This document shows positions 24,825-32,654 of a stretch of DNA of 64,000 bases, in pieces. Location of the stretch: assembly GCF_007097395.1 (NCBI RefSeq), contig NZ_VKDC01000033.1, positions 1-64,000 of the forward strand, written 5' to 3'. The DNA comes from Fulvivirga sp. M361 (GTDB lineage: Bacteria; Bacteroidota; Bacteroidia; Cytophagales; Cyclobacteriaceae). Both the position numbers and the translations under genes were made by a program. Every line of letters starts with the position of its first letter. The stretch's first letter is position 1. Below the pieces are notes generated by a model that was not told the DNA's origin, did not search any database, and saw only the letters and a program-made list of their open reading frames with translations.

Positions 24825-27524
24825 CTAAATTCTAGGTATGCTAAAGGTGACTACTGCGCCTTTTTTGATTCCATTTTTCACCCATATTTTCCCATCATGC
24901 ATATTAATGATCTTTTGACAGATGGTTAATCCCAGGCCAGTGCCCTCCGGTTTTTTTAAGGTCTGATTTTCCGCCTGATAAAAAGCTTCAAAAACCAATG
25001 ACTGGCTTTCAACAGGTACACCAGGACCATTGTCAAGTACGGACAACTCCACGCTGCCATTATTTGTCCCGGTAACAATCCGAATCTCTCCTGACTTCGG
25101 ATCACAAAACTTCATTGCATTAGATACCAGGTTCAATATGACCTGCATCAACCGATCTCTGTCCCCCTTGATCATGGGTAGTTTTGCATGTAATTGTGTT
25201 ACCAGTTTGATCTGCTTTTCTTTCAACAAGTGTTGCATAGAATTCAAGGCATCCCTGGTCACATCATTTAAACGTAAATCCCGGAGTGTAAGCTGTATCT
25301 GCCCTGATTCCATTTTCTCCAAATCCAACACCTGGTTGATCAAACGCTCCATACGTTCTGTTTCATCAATGATAGTTTTCAGAAACTGCCCGTGCTGCTC
25401 AGCTTCCAGATCGTCATTGTCATTCAATATCTCAGAAAATGCACGTATCGAGGTAATAGGTGTCCTCATTTCATGGGTTACTGTGGAAATGAATTCATCT
25501 TTTAGTCGATCGAGCTTCGTAAGTTCGTCGTTAGCTTGCTGCAGCTTAAGACTTGCCTCCTGAAGTTCTTCTGATTTTCGTTTCAGCTCCTTATTGTCCG
25601 AAATGTAGTGCTGCGTTTCCTGCAGCATATCAAATACCTCGTGCATGTTGATCTTTTCTTCCTTTACTACGGAAGACATCAACACCCGGGCTGATGCTGA
25701 ACCCACAGCCCCGGCCAACAATTTCTCCGCATAATTTACCACACGGGAATCCGCCTCTATGGAATCCGCTTCTATATCATTTCTGGCCTTAAATTTCCTG
25801 AATGCTCTATCCGTACGTTCGGGTCCTAAAAATGTAGCCAGCAGATCTCTAATGTCTGCTACAAAGGCCTTACCTTTCCATAAAATGGCACTTTCATATA
25901 CTGTTGAGTATTTGAAAATATCTACAAATACTTCCGATTGATTGGTCTCCTGGGTAGATTGGCGCGTGATGGCAGAGACCGCTACATAGGCCAACGTATT
26001 CAATAAGATACTCCACATGAAACCTTGTGCCACAAAATTACCCGTGTTGAGCCCCATAAAATAATTAGGCCTCAGATAGGATAGTCCTAAAAACCCTTCA
26101 TTTAAAAGGTTTGAAGGTAAAATATCGGCAGTGACCATGGTAGGAAGTATCAGTGTAAAAAACCAAACGACAAAGCCTATGATCAGCCCGGTCAAGGCTC
26201 CTTTATAGTTCCCCCTTTTCCAAAATAGTCCCCCTAACCCCGCCGGAGCAAATTGTGCAACTCCTACAAAAGAGATCAATCCAATCGATACAAGTGAAAA
26301 CCTCTCGCCCACCAACTTAAAATACAGGTAGGCCAGAATAAGCATTACTACTATCATCACCTGGCGCCCTCTCAATACCACGGAATTCAACCGCCCTTCA
26401 AATGACTTCCCCAGAAAATGGTTTCTCAGCACCATCGGCACCAATAAGTTATTACTTAACATAATGCTAAGCGCCGACGTAGAGACTATGATCATACTGG
26501 TGGCCGCTGAAAAACCTCCTAAATACACCAGTAATGCTAACGCCACACTATCGTTTGCCAAAGGCATGGCCAAAACATAAGTATCAGCATCTACCCCCTG
26601 ACCTTCGAACAATAACCTTCCCCCCAAAGCGATGGGAATAACAAATAAATTGATCAGTAACAGGTATAAGGGAAATAACCAAACTACTTTTTTCAGTTGT
26701 TCTTCATTCGTATTCTCTTTTACCGTAACATGAAACTGCCTGGGAAGTAATATAATGGCGAGCATAGATAAAAGATTAAGCCAAAACCAATTACTATAAC
26801 CATGCTCCGGATCAATAGTAATGAGCCTTTCAAAATCAGTTAATCTTTTGGCAGAAGAAAAAACATCTCCAAATCCGTCAAAGAGTCCATAAGTAACATA
26901 GATCCCTAACAGCAGGAATGCGAAGAGTTTGAATAAAGATTCAAAAGCAATCGCGGTAATCAGACCTGTATTTTTTTGAGTGGCATCAATCTTTCGTGTA
27001 CCAAACAAAATCGTAAATATCCCCAGCACCATGGTAACGTAGAAAGCGGTATCCTTGAAAAACGTATCACCCCTGGGAGGCAACTCTTCAGAGAATATGC
27101 TAAAACTATATGAGATAGCCTTCAATTGAATGGACATGTAAGGAATGATAGCCAGTACACAAATAATGGTAATGAAAGCCCCAAGAAAAAGGCTTTTACC
27201 GTACCTTGCTGAGATAAAATCAGCAATAGTAGTGATACGTTGCACTTTACATATCCGGATAATCTTACGACTCACCACCATATAAAGTGGTGCCATCAGT
27301 ATAGGTCCTACGTAGGTTGTCAGGAAGTCAAGGCCCTGGTTTGCCGCTCGTCCTACACTACCATAGTAGGTCCATGCCGTACAAAAAACGGCTAGTGAAA
27401 GGGCGTAGATATATGGGCTGGAAAATAACTTTTTGTGTGCATTTTTTTCAGCCCACCCGGCTATGAAAAACAGAAGAGTGAGGTAAGCAAAGGAAAGTAC
27501 GATAACTACCCATTCAATCGCCAT
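24825..27524 (-). CDS. CrbS-like fusion of a sodium/solute symporter and histidine kinase
   Basis: An 899-residue membrane sensor. Residues 1 to about 500 are an SLC5-type sodium:solute symporter with some 13 membrane segments. A STAC-like linker lies at about 530-600 (YESAILWKGKAFVADIRDLL), then a coiled coil, a DHp helix with the phospho-His near residue 680 (STVTHEMRTPITS), and an HATPase domain with NLVSNAMKFCD, VLDNGPGVP and GTGLGLTICQKI. No PAS domain separates STAC and kinase, unlike many CrbS/CbrA proteins. CrbS-CrbR regulates acs in Vibrio and Pseudomonas, and this gene is next to acs, so an acetate-sensing role is a strong inference. It overlaps the upstream small gene by 11 bases. 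Confidence 0.9.
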   Translation of the reverse strand: MAIEWVVIVLSFAYLTLLFFIAGWAEKNAHKKLFSSPYIYALSLAVFCTAWTYYGSVGRAANQGLDFLTTYVGPILMAPLYMVVSRKIIRICKVQRITTIADFISARYGKSLFLGAFITIICVLAIIPYMSIQLKAISYSFSIFSEELPPRGDTFFKDTAFYVTMVLGIFTILFGTRKIDATQKNTGLITAIAFESLFKLFAFLLLGIYVTYGLFDGFGDVFSSAKRLTDFERLITIDPEHGYSNWFWLNLLSMLAIILLPRQFHVTVKENTNEEQLKKVVWLFPLYLLLINLFVIPIALGGRLLFEGQGVDADTYVLAMPLANDSVALALLVYLGGFSAATSMIIVSTSALSIMLSNNLLVPMVLRNHFLGKSFEGRLNSVVLRGRQVMIVVMLILAYLYFKLVGERFSLVSIGLISFVGVAQFAPAGLGGLFWKRGNYKGALTGLIIGFVVWFFTLILPTMVTADILPSNLLNEGFLGLSYLRPNYFMGLNTGNFVAQGFMWSILLNTLAYVAVSAITRQSTQETNQSEVFVDIFKYSTVYESAILWKGKAFVADIRDLLATFLGPERTDRAFRKFKARNDIEADSIEADSRVVNYAEKLLAGAVGSASARVLMSSVVKEEKINMHEVFDMLQETQHYISDNKELKRKSEELQEASLKLQQANDELTKLDRLKDEFISTVTHEMRTPITSIRAFSEILNDNDDLEAEQHGQFLKTIIDETERMERLINQVLDLEKMESGQIQLTLRDLRLNDVTRDALNSMQHLLKEKQIKLVTQLHAKLPMIKGDRDRLMQVILNLVSNAMKFCDPKSGEIRIVTGTNNGSVELSVLDNGPGVPVESQSLVFEAFYQAENQTLKKPEGTGLGLTICQKIINMHDGKIWVKNGIKKGAVVTFSIPRI

Positions 27525-27723
27525 GCTCGTCTTTTGATTTACGTCTAACGATCAAGTAATTAGTCACTATCAGACCTACCCAGATGACGGCCAGATAAAT
27601 GATAAAAACCGGCATACCAAAAATGTATTTCGCTTCATTCGTCACCGCAATAAATGGATAGTGAAACAGAAATGAAAATACAACAAAAGATACAATGAGG
27701 TATGTAACGGTTTTTCCTGACAT
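27514..27723 (-). CDS. Small two-helix membrane protein (DUF3311-like)
   Basis: A 69-residue protein with two membrane segments (about 7-26 and 36-58: YLIVSFVVFSFLFHYPF and FIIYLAVIWVGLIVTNYLI) and a charged cytoplasmic tail. The PF...FGMPVFIIYL pattern recalls small subunits such as DUF3311 proteins that accompany SSS-family transporters. It overlaps the CrbS-like gene by 11 bases, so the two are translationally coupled. It could be an accessory subunit of the sensor-transporter. Annotation beyond small membrane protein is inference. Confidence 0.7.
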   Translation of the reverse strand: MSGKTVTYLIVSFVVFSFLFHYPFIAVTNEAKYIFGMPVFIIYLAVIWVGLIVTNYLIVRRKSKDEHGD

Positions 27724-27730
27724 AATGCGA

Positions 27731-27919
27731 TTATTCTTTATTCAAGGTCAAAAATCCCATCTTAAATAGCAAACCCAGCGCTCCTAAGAGTGAGACGCCC
27801 AGGAGGAATGAAGTAAGAAAATCAACGTTAAACTTCATTTCAAAATAAAACCTGGCAGCAACGGTGATCACACCATAAACCAGTAAAAACACTATGGAGG
27901 TTTCTCTTTTTAATTTCAT
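27731..27919 (-). CDS. Small membrane protein of unknown function
   Basis: A 62-residue protein with two hydrophobic stretches, roughly residues 9-25 (IVFLLVYGVITVAARF) and 34-55 (FLTSFLLGVSLLGALGLLF), basic at the start. It lies 7 bp upstream of the 69-residue gene and 90 bp downstream of the symporter gene. No family is recognised. Its place between the acetate symporter and the CrbS-like sensor, in an uninterrupted minus-strand run, supports it being real and part of the acetate membrane machinery. Confidence 0.6.
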   Translation of the reverse strand: MKLKRETSIVFLLVYGVITVAARFYFEMKFNVDFLTSFLLGVSLLGALGLLFKMGFLTLNKE

Positions 27920-28009
27920 TGGATGAAAAATTTATAACTGGAAAAACAAGCATAGCCCTCTCTCACCATTAGTTTGACGTAGAGAAGGCTACGCTCACCG
28001 TACTACCTA

Positions 28010-29704
28010 TTAATGATCATGTGCCTCTCCCGCACCCCTGGGGAAACGAATATTATCGACAATGCTCTGTACATTTTCCGGTGGTGGTGGTGTGAAATTG
28101 CTTACGGCAATAGACACTACAAAGTTTAGTATCATACCAATGGTACCGAAACCTTCCGGAGATATACCGAACCACCAATCGTCTGAAGTGGTAGGTCCGC
28201 CAATCCATCCGAGTTTGTAGCGCATCATATAAAACAAGGTGATACCCAGCCCTACTACCATGCCGGCAATGGCGCCTTCTTTGTTCATTCTTTTGTAGAA
28301 GATGCCCAGGATAATAGCCGGAAAGAAAGATGCAGCAGCCAGGCCAAATGCCAGCGCCACTACAGCCGCAACGAAGTCAGGCGGATTGATCCCAAAATAT
28401 CCTGCTACTACCACCGCCAGAACCGCTGCGCCACGGGCTATCCAAAGCTCTGAACTGTCTGAGATGTCCGGCGCTATCTGTTTTTTAACCAGGTCATGCG
28501 AAACGGAAGTGGAGATCACCAGCAACAGACCTGCCGCTGTAGACAATGCAGCAGCTAAACCACCGGCAGCCACCAGCGCTATCACCCAATTCGGAAGGTT
28601 GGCAATCTCAGGGTTGGCCAAGACCATGATGTCGCGATCTATTTTCAACTCATTTTGCTCTTTATCCGCTACATATTGTACTTTACCGTCACCATTTTTA
28701 TCGTCATAGGTCAAAAGACCTGTTTTTTCCCAGTTACTGAACCAGTTGGGTAAAGAAGCATATTCTTTATTGCTCACGGTTTCGATCAGGTTAGTACGGG
28801 CAAAGGCTGCTACGGCCGGTGCCGTAGTATAAAGGATAGCGATAAAAACCAATGCGTATCCTGCTGAAATACGGGCATCTTTTACACGCGGTACGGTAAA
28901 GAACCTTACAATTACGTGAGGAAGCCCAGCGGTACCTACCATCAAAGCAAAAGTGATGAAGAATACATCTATCATTGACTTACTTCCGCTGGTATAAGCA
29001 GCGAAACCCAGCTCTTCATGAAGGCCGTTAAGCTTGTCCAGCAAATACGTTTCCGTTCCATCCACGGTACCACCAAACCCTAATTGAGGAATAGGGTTAT
29101 TCGTAAGTTGTATGGAGATAAAGATCGCTGGCAACATAAAGGCGAAGATGAGAATGACATATTGGGCCACCTGGGTATAGGTGATCCCCTTCATGCCACC
29201 TAGTACGGCGTAGATGAAGACGATAAACATCCCAATATAAACCCCGTTATTGATGTCCACTTCCAGGAAACGGCTAAACACGACACCCACACCACGCATC
29301 TGTCCTGCTACATAGGTAAAGGAAACAAAGAGCGCACAGATGACCGCCACTGTTCTGGCAGTATTAGAATAATAACGATCACCTATAAAATCAGGCACGG
29401 TAAATTTTCCGAATTTTCTGAGGTAAGGCGCCAGAAGTAACGCCAGCAGCACATATCCTCCGGTCCATCCCATAAGGTAAACGGCGCCATCATAACCTGC
29501 AAATGAGATAATACCGGCCATCGAAATGAATGAAGCCGCAGACATCCAGTCAGCAGCCGTTGCCATGCCATTGGCCAGGGGAGGCACACCTCCACCCGCT
29601 ACGTAAAATTCTTTCGTAGAACCAGCCCTTGACCATATCGCTATACCGATGTAAATGACGAAGGTGATCCCAACAATAATATAAGTCCAAGTTTGTACAT
29701 CCAT
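28010..29704 (-). CDS. Sodium:solute symporter, acetate permease type
   Basis: A 564-residue SSS/SLC5-family transporter with about 13 membrane segments and the family signature region around GLAAALSTAAGLLLVISTSV, followed by SHDLVKKQ. It belongs to the subgroup paired with DUF4212 subunits, related to ActP-type acetate/short-chain monocarboxylate permeases. A hydrophilic loop of about 60 residues with DDKNGDGKVQYV separates two helices near residues 320-350. The DUF4212 gene ends four bases upstream. With acs, a CrbS-like sensor and an outer-membrane barrel in the same run, acetate is the most likely substrate. Confidence 0.9.
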   Translation of the reverse strand: MDVQTWTYIIVGITFVIYIGIAIWSRAGSTKEFYVAGGGVPPLANGMATAADWMSAASFISMAGIISFAGYDGAVYLMGWTGGYVLLALLLAPYLRKFGKFTVPDFIGDRYYSNTARTVAVICALFVSFTYVAGQMRGVGVVFSRFLEVDINNGVYIGMFIVFIYAVLGGMKGITYTQVAQYVILIFAFMLPAIFISIQLTNNPIPQLGFGGTVDGTETYLLDKLNGLHEELGFAAYTSGSKSMIDVFFITFALMVGTAGLPHVIVRFFTVPRVKDARISAGYALVFIAILYTTAPAVAAFARTNLIETVSNKEYASLPNWFSNWEKTGLLTYDDKNGDGKVQYVADKEQNELKIDRDIMVLANPEIANLPNWVIALVAAGGLAAALSTAAGLLLVISTSVSHDLVKKQIAPDISDSSELWIARGAAVLAVVVAGYFGINPPDFVAAVVALAFGLAAASFFPAIILGIFYKRMNKEGAIAGMVVGLGITLFYMMRYKLGWIGGPTTSDDWWFGISPEGFGTIGMILNFVVSIAVSNFTPPPPENVQSIVDNIRFPRGAGEAHDH

Positions 29705-29708
29705 GAGA

Positions 29709-29969
29709 TTATTCTTTTTCGTCTACATCAAATTCTTTATCCAGCTTATTCATCAGTGATACATAAACGAATATCAAAATGACGAAAACGTAAATCGATC
29801 CTTGTTGAGCAAACCAAAAGCCCACAGGAAAACCACCTATTTTAATAGTATTGAGAGGTTCTACCAGAAGTATTCCAGCCACATAAGATACGAGGAACCA
29901 TATGGCAAGTAAAATGGCGAGATAACTCAGGTTCTTCCGCCAGTACTGTTTCATTCTGTCATTATTCAT
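29709..29969 (-). CDS. DUF4212 symporter small subunit
   Basis: An 86-residue membrane protein with two helices (about residues 14-33 and 54-72) separated by the family's conserved IKIGGFPVGFWFAQQGSI loop. DUF4212 proteins occur immediately upstream of SSS-family symporters and are thought to be their small subunits. The spacing of four bases to the symporter gene and 13 bases to the porin gene supports co-transcription. Confidence 0.92.
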   Translation of the reverse strand: MNNDRMKQYWRKNLSYLAILLAIWFLVSYVAGILLVEPLNTIKIGGFPVGFWFAQQGSIYVFVILIFVYVSLMNKLDKEFDVDEKE

Positions 29970-29982
29970 GATTAATTAGTTT

Positions 29983-31275
29983 TTATAAGAAAATATGTGT
30001 CTGAAGCCTCCACTGGGTTACATCGCCACCGGTGCCGGAAGAATCACGGAAGTCTCCGCGTATGGTATGGTATTCAAGCGTGACTTTGGCATTGTGTCCA
30101 TTCACATAGTAATTCACCCCAAAATCGAATGAGGTGATGTTGTCTTCCAACGCCTCATAGTTACCTGACTGATAAGCTATGTAAGGCATGATCTTAAGAT
30201 CAGATAAAAAGTATCCTGCATGCACATAAACGTTAGTACCAGTGCCAACCCACCTGGAAACGTAGTTGTCGCCATAGTTAAAGCTTATAAAAGAAGCGTA
30301 GGCATTAATCCCTCCACCAGGAGCCGGAGCATCATAGAAAACATCTCCTGCTACATGAAAGACATTCTCATGATCGTTAGCAATGGTATCGTAGGTGCCG
30401 TTAGCATGACTGAAAAAACCTGTCCCGATACCCAGTACTTTCTTCTTTCCAAAATAAGTACCTACCTGGTAAGGTAATTTGGTGGATTCAAGGTCTAACA
30501 GATTGTACCTGAAGTATCCTTCAATAATTGTATTTCCGGTAGGATCTCCATCTTCATTCGCTGTTGCCGAACCAGTATAGGTAACCGATGATGCTTCTGC
30601 ATTGGGAAAGGCATCCCCATAATTTCTCCCGGCGCCTAAAGCATTTGCAGGGTTCAATGGATTATTAACGGCTATTCTATAATCAAACTGGCCAATCTGA
30701 CCTTTGGCATAAATACCAAAATGCCTGGCAAACTGGTCCGTGACACCCAGCGAATGCCAGTGTGTAAAGGGCCTTGCCTGATCTAAGGTCATAAAATTCA
30801 GTGTAGAAGCATTCGCCAGTCGGGTTAAGCCTTTCCAATAGTGTAGTCCCGTTCCTACATGAAGTGCTTCATTGTTAGAAATTTTAAACTCCGTCCAAAC
30901 GTCGTGAAGGAAAAATTGCGGACCGTCACCATTATTACCCAATGAAGTAAGATTACCTGTATTTAGATTATTAAGACCAAAATGGGTTAAAATCAAGAAT
31001 TTGGGTGAAACCTGGGCGTAAGCCAAAAAACGGCTTCTACGCGCAAATGAATTGAGTTGTAGTTTTGCATCATCGACCTCGCGGTTATTGGTTTGTAGCC
31101 ATTGCTGATGCCAAATAATAAAGCGAACATACTTACTACCGTTTTCATTTAAATTGACCTTTAACGGTTTGTAAGCATGGTCGTCCTCGGAAGTCTCGTC
31201 TTGGGCCATTAAGGGCATAGAACAGCACCATAACAGGCCCAGGGCCATTACAATTTTGTAGGTAATAGTTTGCAT
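29983..31275 (-). CDS. Outer-membrane beta-barrel protein of the acetate operon
   Basis: A 430-residue protein with a signal peptide ending near residue 24 (LLWCCSMPLMAQDE). The rest alternates aromatic and polar residues in strand-like stretches (FDYRIAVNNPLN, VTLEYHTIRGDF), and the C-terminus ends in the barrel-like TQWRLQTHIFL with a terminal hydrophobic residue. It looks like a porin-type barrel that would bring small substrates across the outer membrane. It is the first gene of the minus-strand acetate run, 13 bp from DUF4212. Substrate specificity cannot be read from the sequence. Confidence 0.75.
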   Translation of the reverse strand: MQTITYKIVMALGLLWCCSMPLMAQDETSEDDHAYKPLKVNLNENGSKYVRFIIWHQQWLQTNNREVDDAKLQLNSFARRSRFLAYAQVSPKFLILTHFGLNNLNTGNLTSLGNNGDGPQFFLHDVWTEFKISNNEALHVGTGLHYWKGLTRLANASTLNFMTLDQARPFTHWHSLGVTDQFARHFGIYAKGQIGQFDYRIAVNNPLNPANALGAGRNYGDAFPNAEASSVTYTGSATANEDGDPTGNTIIEGYFRYNLLDLESTKLPYQVGTYFGKKKVLGIGTGFFSHANGTYDTIANDHENVFHVAGDVFYDAPAPGGGINAYASFISFNYGDNYVSRWVGTGTNVYVHAGYFLSDLKIMPYIAYQSGNYEALEDNITSFDFGVNYYVNGHNAKVTLEYHTIRGDFRDSSGTGGDVTQWRLQTHIFL

Positions 31276-31307
31276 GTATGTTGAAATTTTAGTTGTCTCA
31301 GGGTAAA

Positions 31308-31319
31308 AGACGGCCGTCT
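31308..31319. promoter_or_regulatory. 12-bp palindrome in the leader of the acetate operon
   Basis: AGACGGCCGTCT is a perfect GC-rich palindrome about 33 bases upstream of the porin start codon and just downstream of a weak -7-like box (TGGATTTG on the minus strand, 31334-31327). It could be an operator or part of a leader hairpin. Position is the only support for a function. Confidence 0.3.
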
Positions 31320-31357
31320 AAAACTTCAAATCCAATTTGATATTTTTAGAAAGAATA

Positions 31358-31385
31358 TTGCTAATTGGATATATACTTTTGCTAA
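31358..31385. promoter_or_regulatory. Paired TTAGCAA half-sites upstream of the acetate operon
   Basis: TTGCTAA occurs at 31358-31364 and 31379-31385, which is TTAGCAA on the operon's coding strand. The copies are 21 bp apart, two helical turns. They match half-sites in the aceB operator. They lie about 80-110 bp upstream of the porin start, a position suited to an activator. The RamB-like protein at 14769-16289 is the natural candidate. Confidence 0.5.
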
Positions 31386-31396
31386 TAGTATAGTTT

Positions 31397-31816
31397 TCAA
31401 GAATGGAAACGCTCCCATTTTATGAGCATGAATTTATCTCCAAGTTCTGTGATAATCATCCCGGATCCGCTCATATACTCCGGATCAGCAATAACATTTT
31501 GTAATTCTTCATGACTCAAAATGCGATAGGTGGGCCGGTATTCATAGCGTTCCGGGGGTTTGATCTGGTATTTTTTCACCCAGTTCATAACAGATACATG
31601 GCTCACCCCCAGCAGTCTTTCTATCTCTCGATAGCTCACTCCTTCAAGGTAAAGCTGAAGGGCCTTGATAACGTAGTAATCATCAATTCTCTTCCCTAAT
31701 TTATTGACTGTAAAGAAGTAATTACATTTTTTACACCTGTAGCGCTGCTTGCTGTTAACGATACCGCTTTTTATTACAGTGCGTGAATCACATCTTGGAC
31801 AGGGTATATTTTGCAT
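31397..31816 (-). CDS. IS1 InsA-like zinc-ribbon/HTH protein, probable domesticated regulator
   Basis: A 139-residue protein. The first 35 residues form a zinc ribbon of the IS1/IS1595 type (CPRCDSRTVIKSG...RYRCKKC, four cysteines). Residues about 45-85 are an HTH (LYLEGVSYREIERLLGVSH followed by VSVMNWVKKYQ). In insertion sequences this is the DNA-binding half (InsA) that precedes a DDE transposase. Here no transposase follows; the C-terminal 50 residues (ITELGDKFMLIKWERF) are different and no terminal inverted repeats were seen. It lies 121 bp upstream of the acetate operon on the same strand, with two TTAGCA half-sites just before its own start. A role as a regulator of the operon is inference. 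Confidence 0.75.
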   Translation of the reverse strand: MQNIPCPRCDSRTVIKSGIVNSKQRYRCKKCNYFFTVNKLGKRIDDYYVIKALQLYLEGVSYREIERLLGVSHVSVMNWVKKYQIKPPERYEYRPTYRILSHEELQNVIADPEYMSGSGMIITELGDKFMLIKWERFHS

Positions 31817-31828
31817 AACTATATCAAG

Positions 31829-31854
31829 TTAGCATAAATATAATATTTTAGCAA
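31829..31854. promoter_or_regulatory. TTAGCA half-sites upstream of the IS1-like gene
   Basis: TTAGCAT at 31829-31835 and TTAGCAA at 31848-31854 are 19 bp apart and lie 13-38 bp upstream of the IS1-like start codon. They match the units seen at aceB and in front of the acetate operon, suggesting that the same regulator also controls this gene. Confidence 0.4.
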
Positions 31855-31865
31855 GAAAATAGTTT

Positions 31866-32606
31866 TTAAAACCAAACCTCAGCCATAATGGCCACCAACG
31901 CACCCGCCAGGGCTACTCCAAGCCTGCGTGCATTGAAGTGATGATCAACGCTACTTTCATAAACTATCGTGGTAGAGATATGTAGAAAGCTACCACTGAC
32001 TATGGCAAACAGAATGGAAAATGTCTCATCTGAAAGTTTACTGTTCTCAACGTAAAAATCACCTATCAGCAGTCCGATAGGAGATGCCAATGCGAAAATG
32101 ATGAGAAACAGCAAGGCTACATTCTTCTTCATAGAACATAACAAAATGGACATTAATGCAAAAGCAGCCGGGGCCTTATGTAAAACGATACCTGCCAGTA
32201 AGGATCTGCTATCATGATGTGGATGAATAGTGCTGGGGTGCGCCAGTAAGGACCCTTCCAAAAAAGAGTGAATCAACATGGCAATAAGTAGCATAGCAGA
32301 ACCCTTAATAGAATGCGAGGCACCCTTTTCATGCTCATGAACATGGCCATGCTCTGCCCCGTCGGTAAAATATTCCAGAAACTGTTGGAAAAAAAAACCT
32401 GCCAGCACATAAAGCCCTATGGTACCGGGCTGTTTTGTGTGGCTAAAAAGCTCAGGCAAAATATGTATGATGGTAATAGAAAACAGGTAGGCCCCTGCAA
32501 AGACAAGGGCTAATTTGTAATGTCTGGACCGGACTTCGGGCAGGGCAAATGTGGAAATACCTCCTGTAAAGGCTGCCAAAAATAAAATAAGAAGATCAAC
32601 GAACAT
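31866..32606 (-). CDS. ZIP-family metal transporter
   Basis: A ZIP-type transporter for zinc or related divalent metals, 246 residues from the preferred start, with about eight membrane segments. A histidine-rich loop (HGHVHEHEKG) and the membrane motifs LIHSFLEGSLLAH and LHKAPAAFALMSILL, with the metal-binding His/Glu residues of helices IV and V, are present. A longer frame opens at 32639, but that start lies inside a promoter and operator (TATATTTG on the minus strand and a 27-bp dyad), so the ATG at 32606 is preferred. The gene follows a methyltransferase gene by 49 bp and probably has its own metal-controlled promoter. Confidence 0.88.
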   Translation of the reverse strand: MFVDLLILFLAAFTGGISTFALPEVRSRHYKLALVFAGAYLFSITIIHILPELFSHTKQPGTIGLYVLAGFFFQQFLEYFTDGAEHGHVHEHEKGASHSIKGSAMLLIAMLIHSFLEGSLLAHPSTIHPHHDSRSLLAGIVLHKAPAAFALMSILLCSMKKNVALLFLIIFALASPIGLLIGDFYVENSKLSDETFSILFAIVSGSFLHISTTIVYESSVDHHFNARRLGVALAGALVAIMAEVWF

Positions 32607-32621
32607 CAGTTTTTTTAATTG

Positions 32622-32648
32622 AATGCAAATATACAACAATGTTGCATT
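32622..32648. promoter_or_regulatory. Dyad operator and -7 box of the ZIP gene
   Basis: AATGCAA at 32622-32628 and TTGCATT at 32642-32648 form a perfect 7-bp dyad, with an inner CAACA-A-TGTTG dyad at 32634-32644. On the minus strand the sequence TATATTTG (32633-32626) within it matches the TAnnTTTG -7 consensus, so a bound protein would block the promoter. A Fur/Zur or DtxR-type metalloregulator is the likely binder; the exact regulator is inference. Confidence 0.55.
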
Positions 32649-32654
32649 TGGGTT

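Noticed and set aside
31397-31816. A complete insertion sequence
   Set aside because: No transposase catalytic domain, no terminal inverted repeats and no target-site duplication were found.
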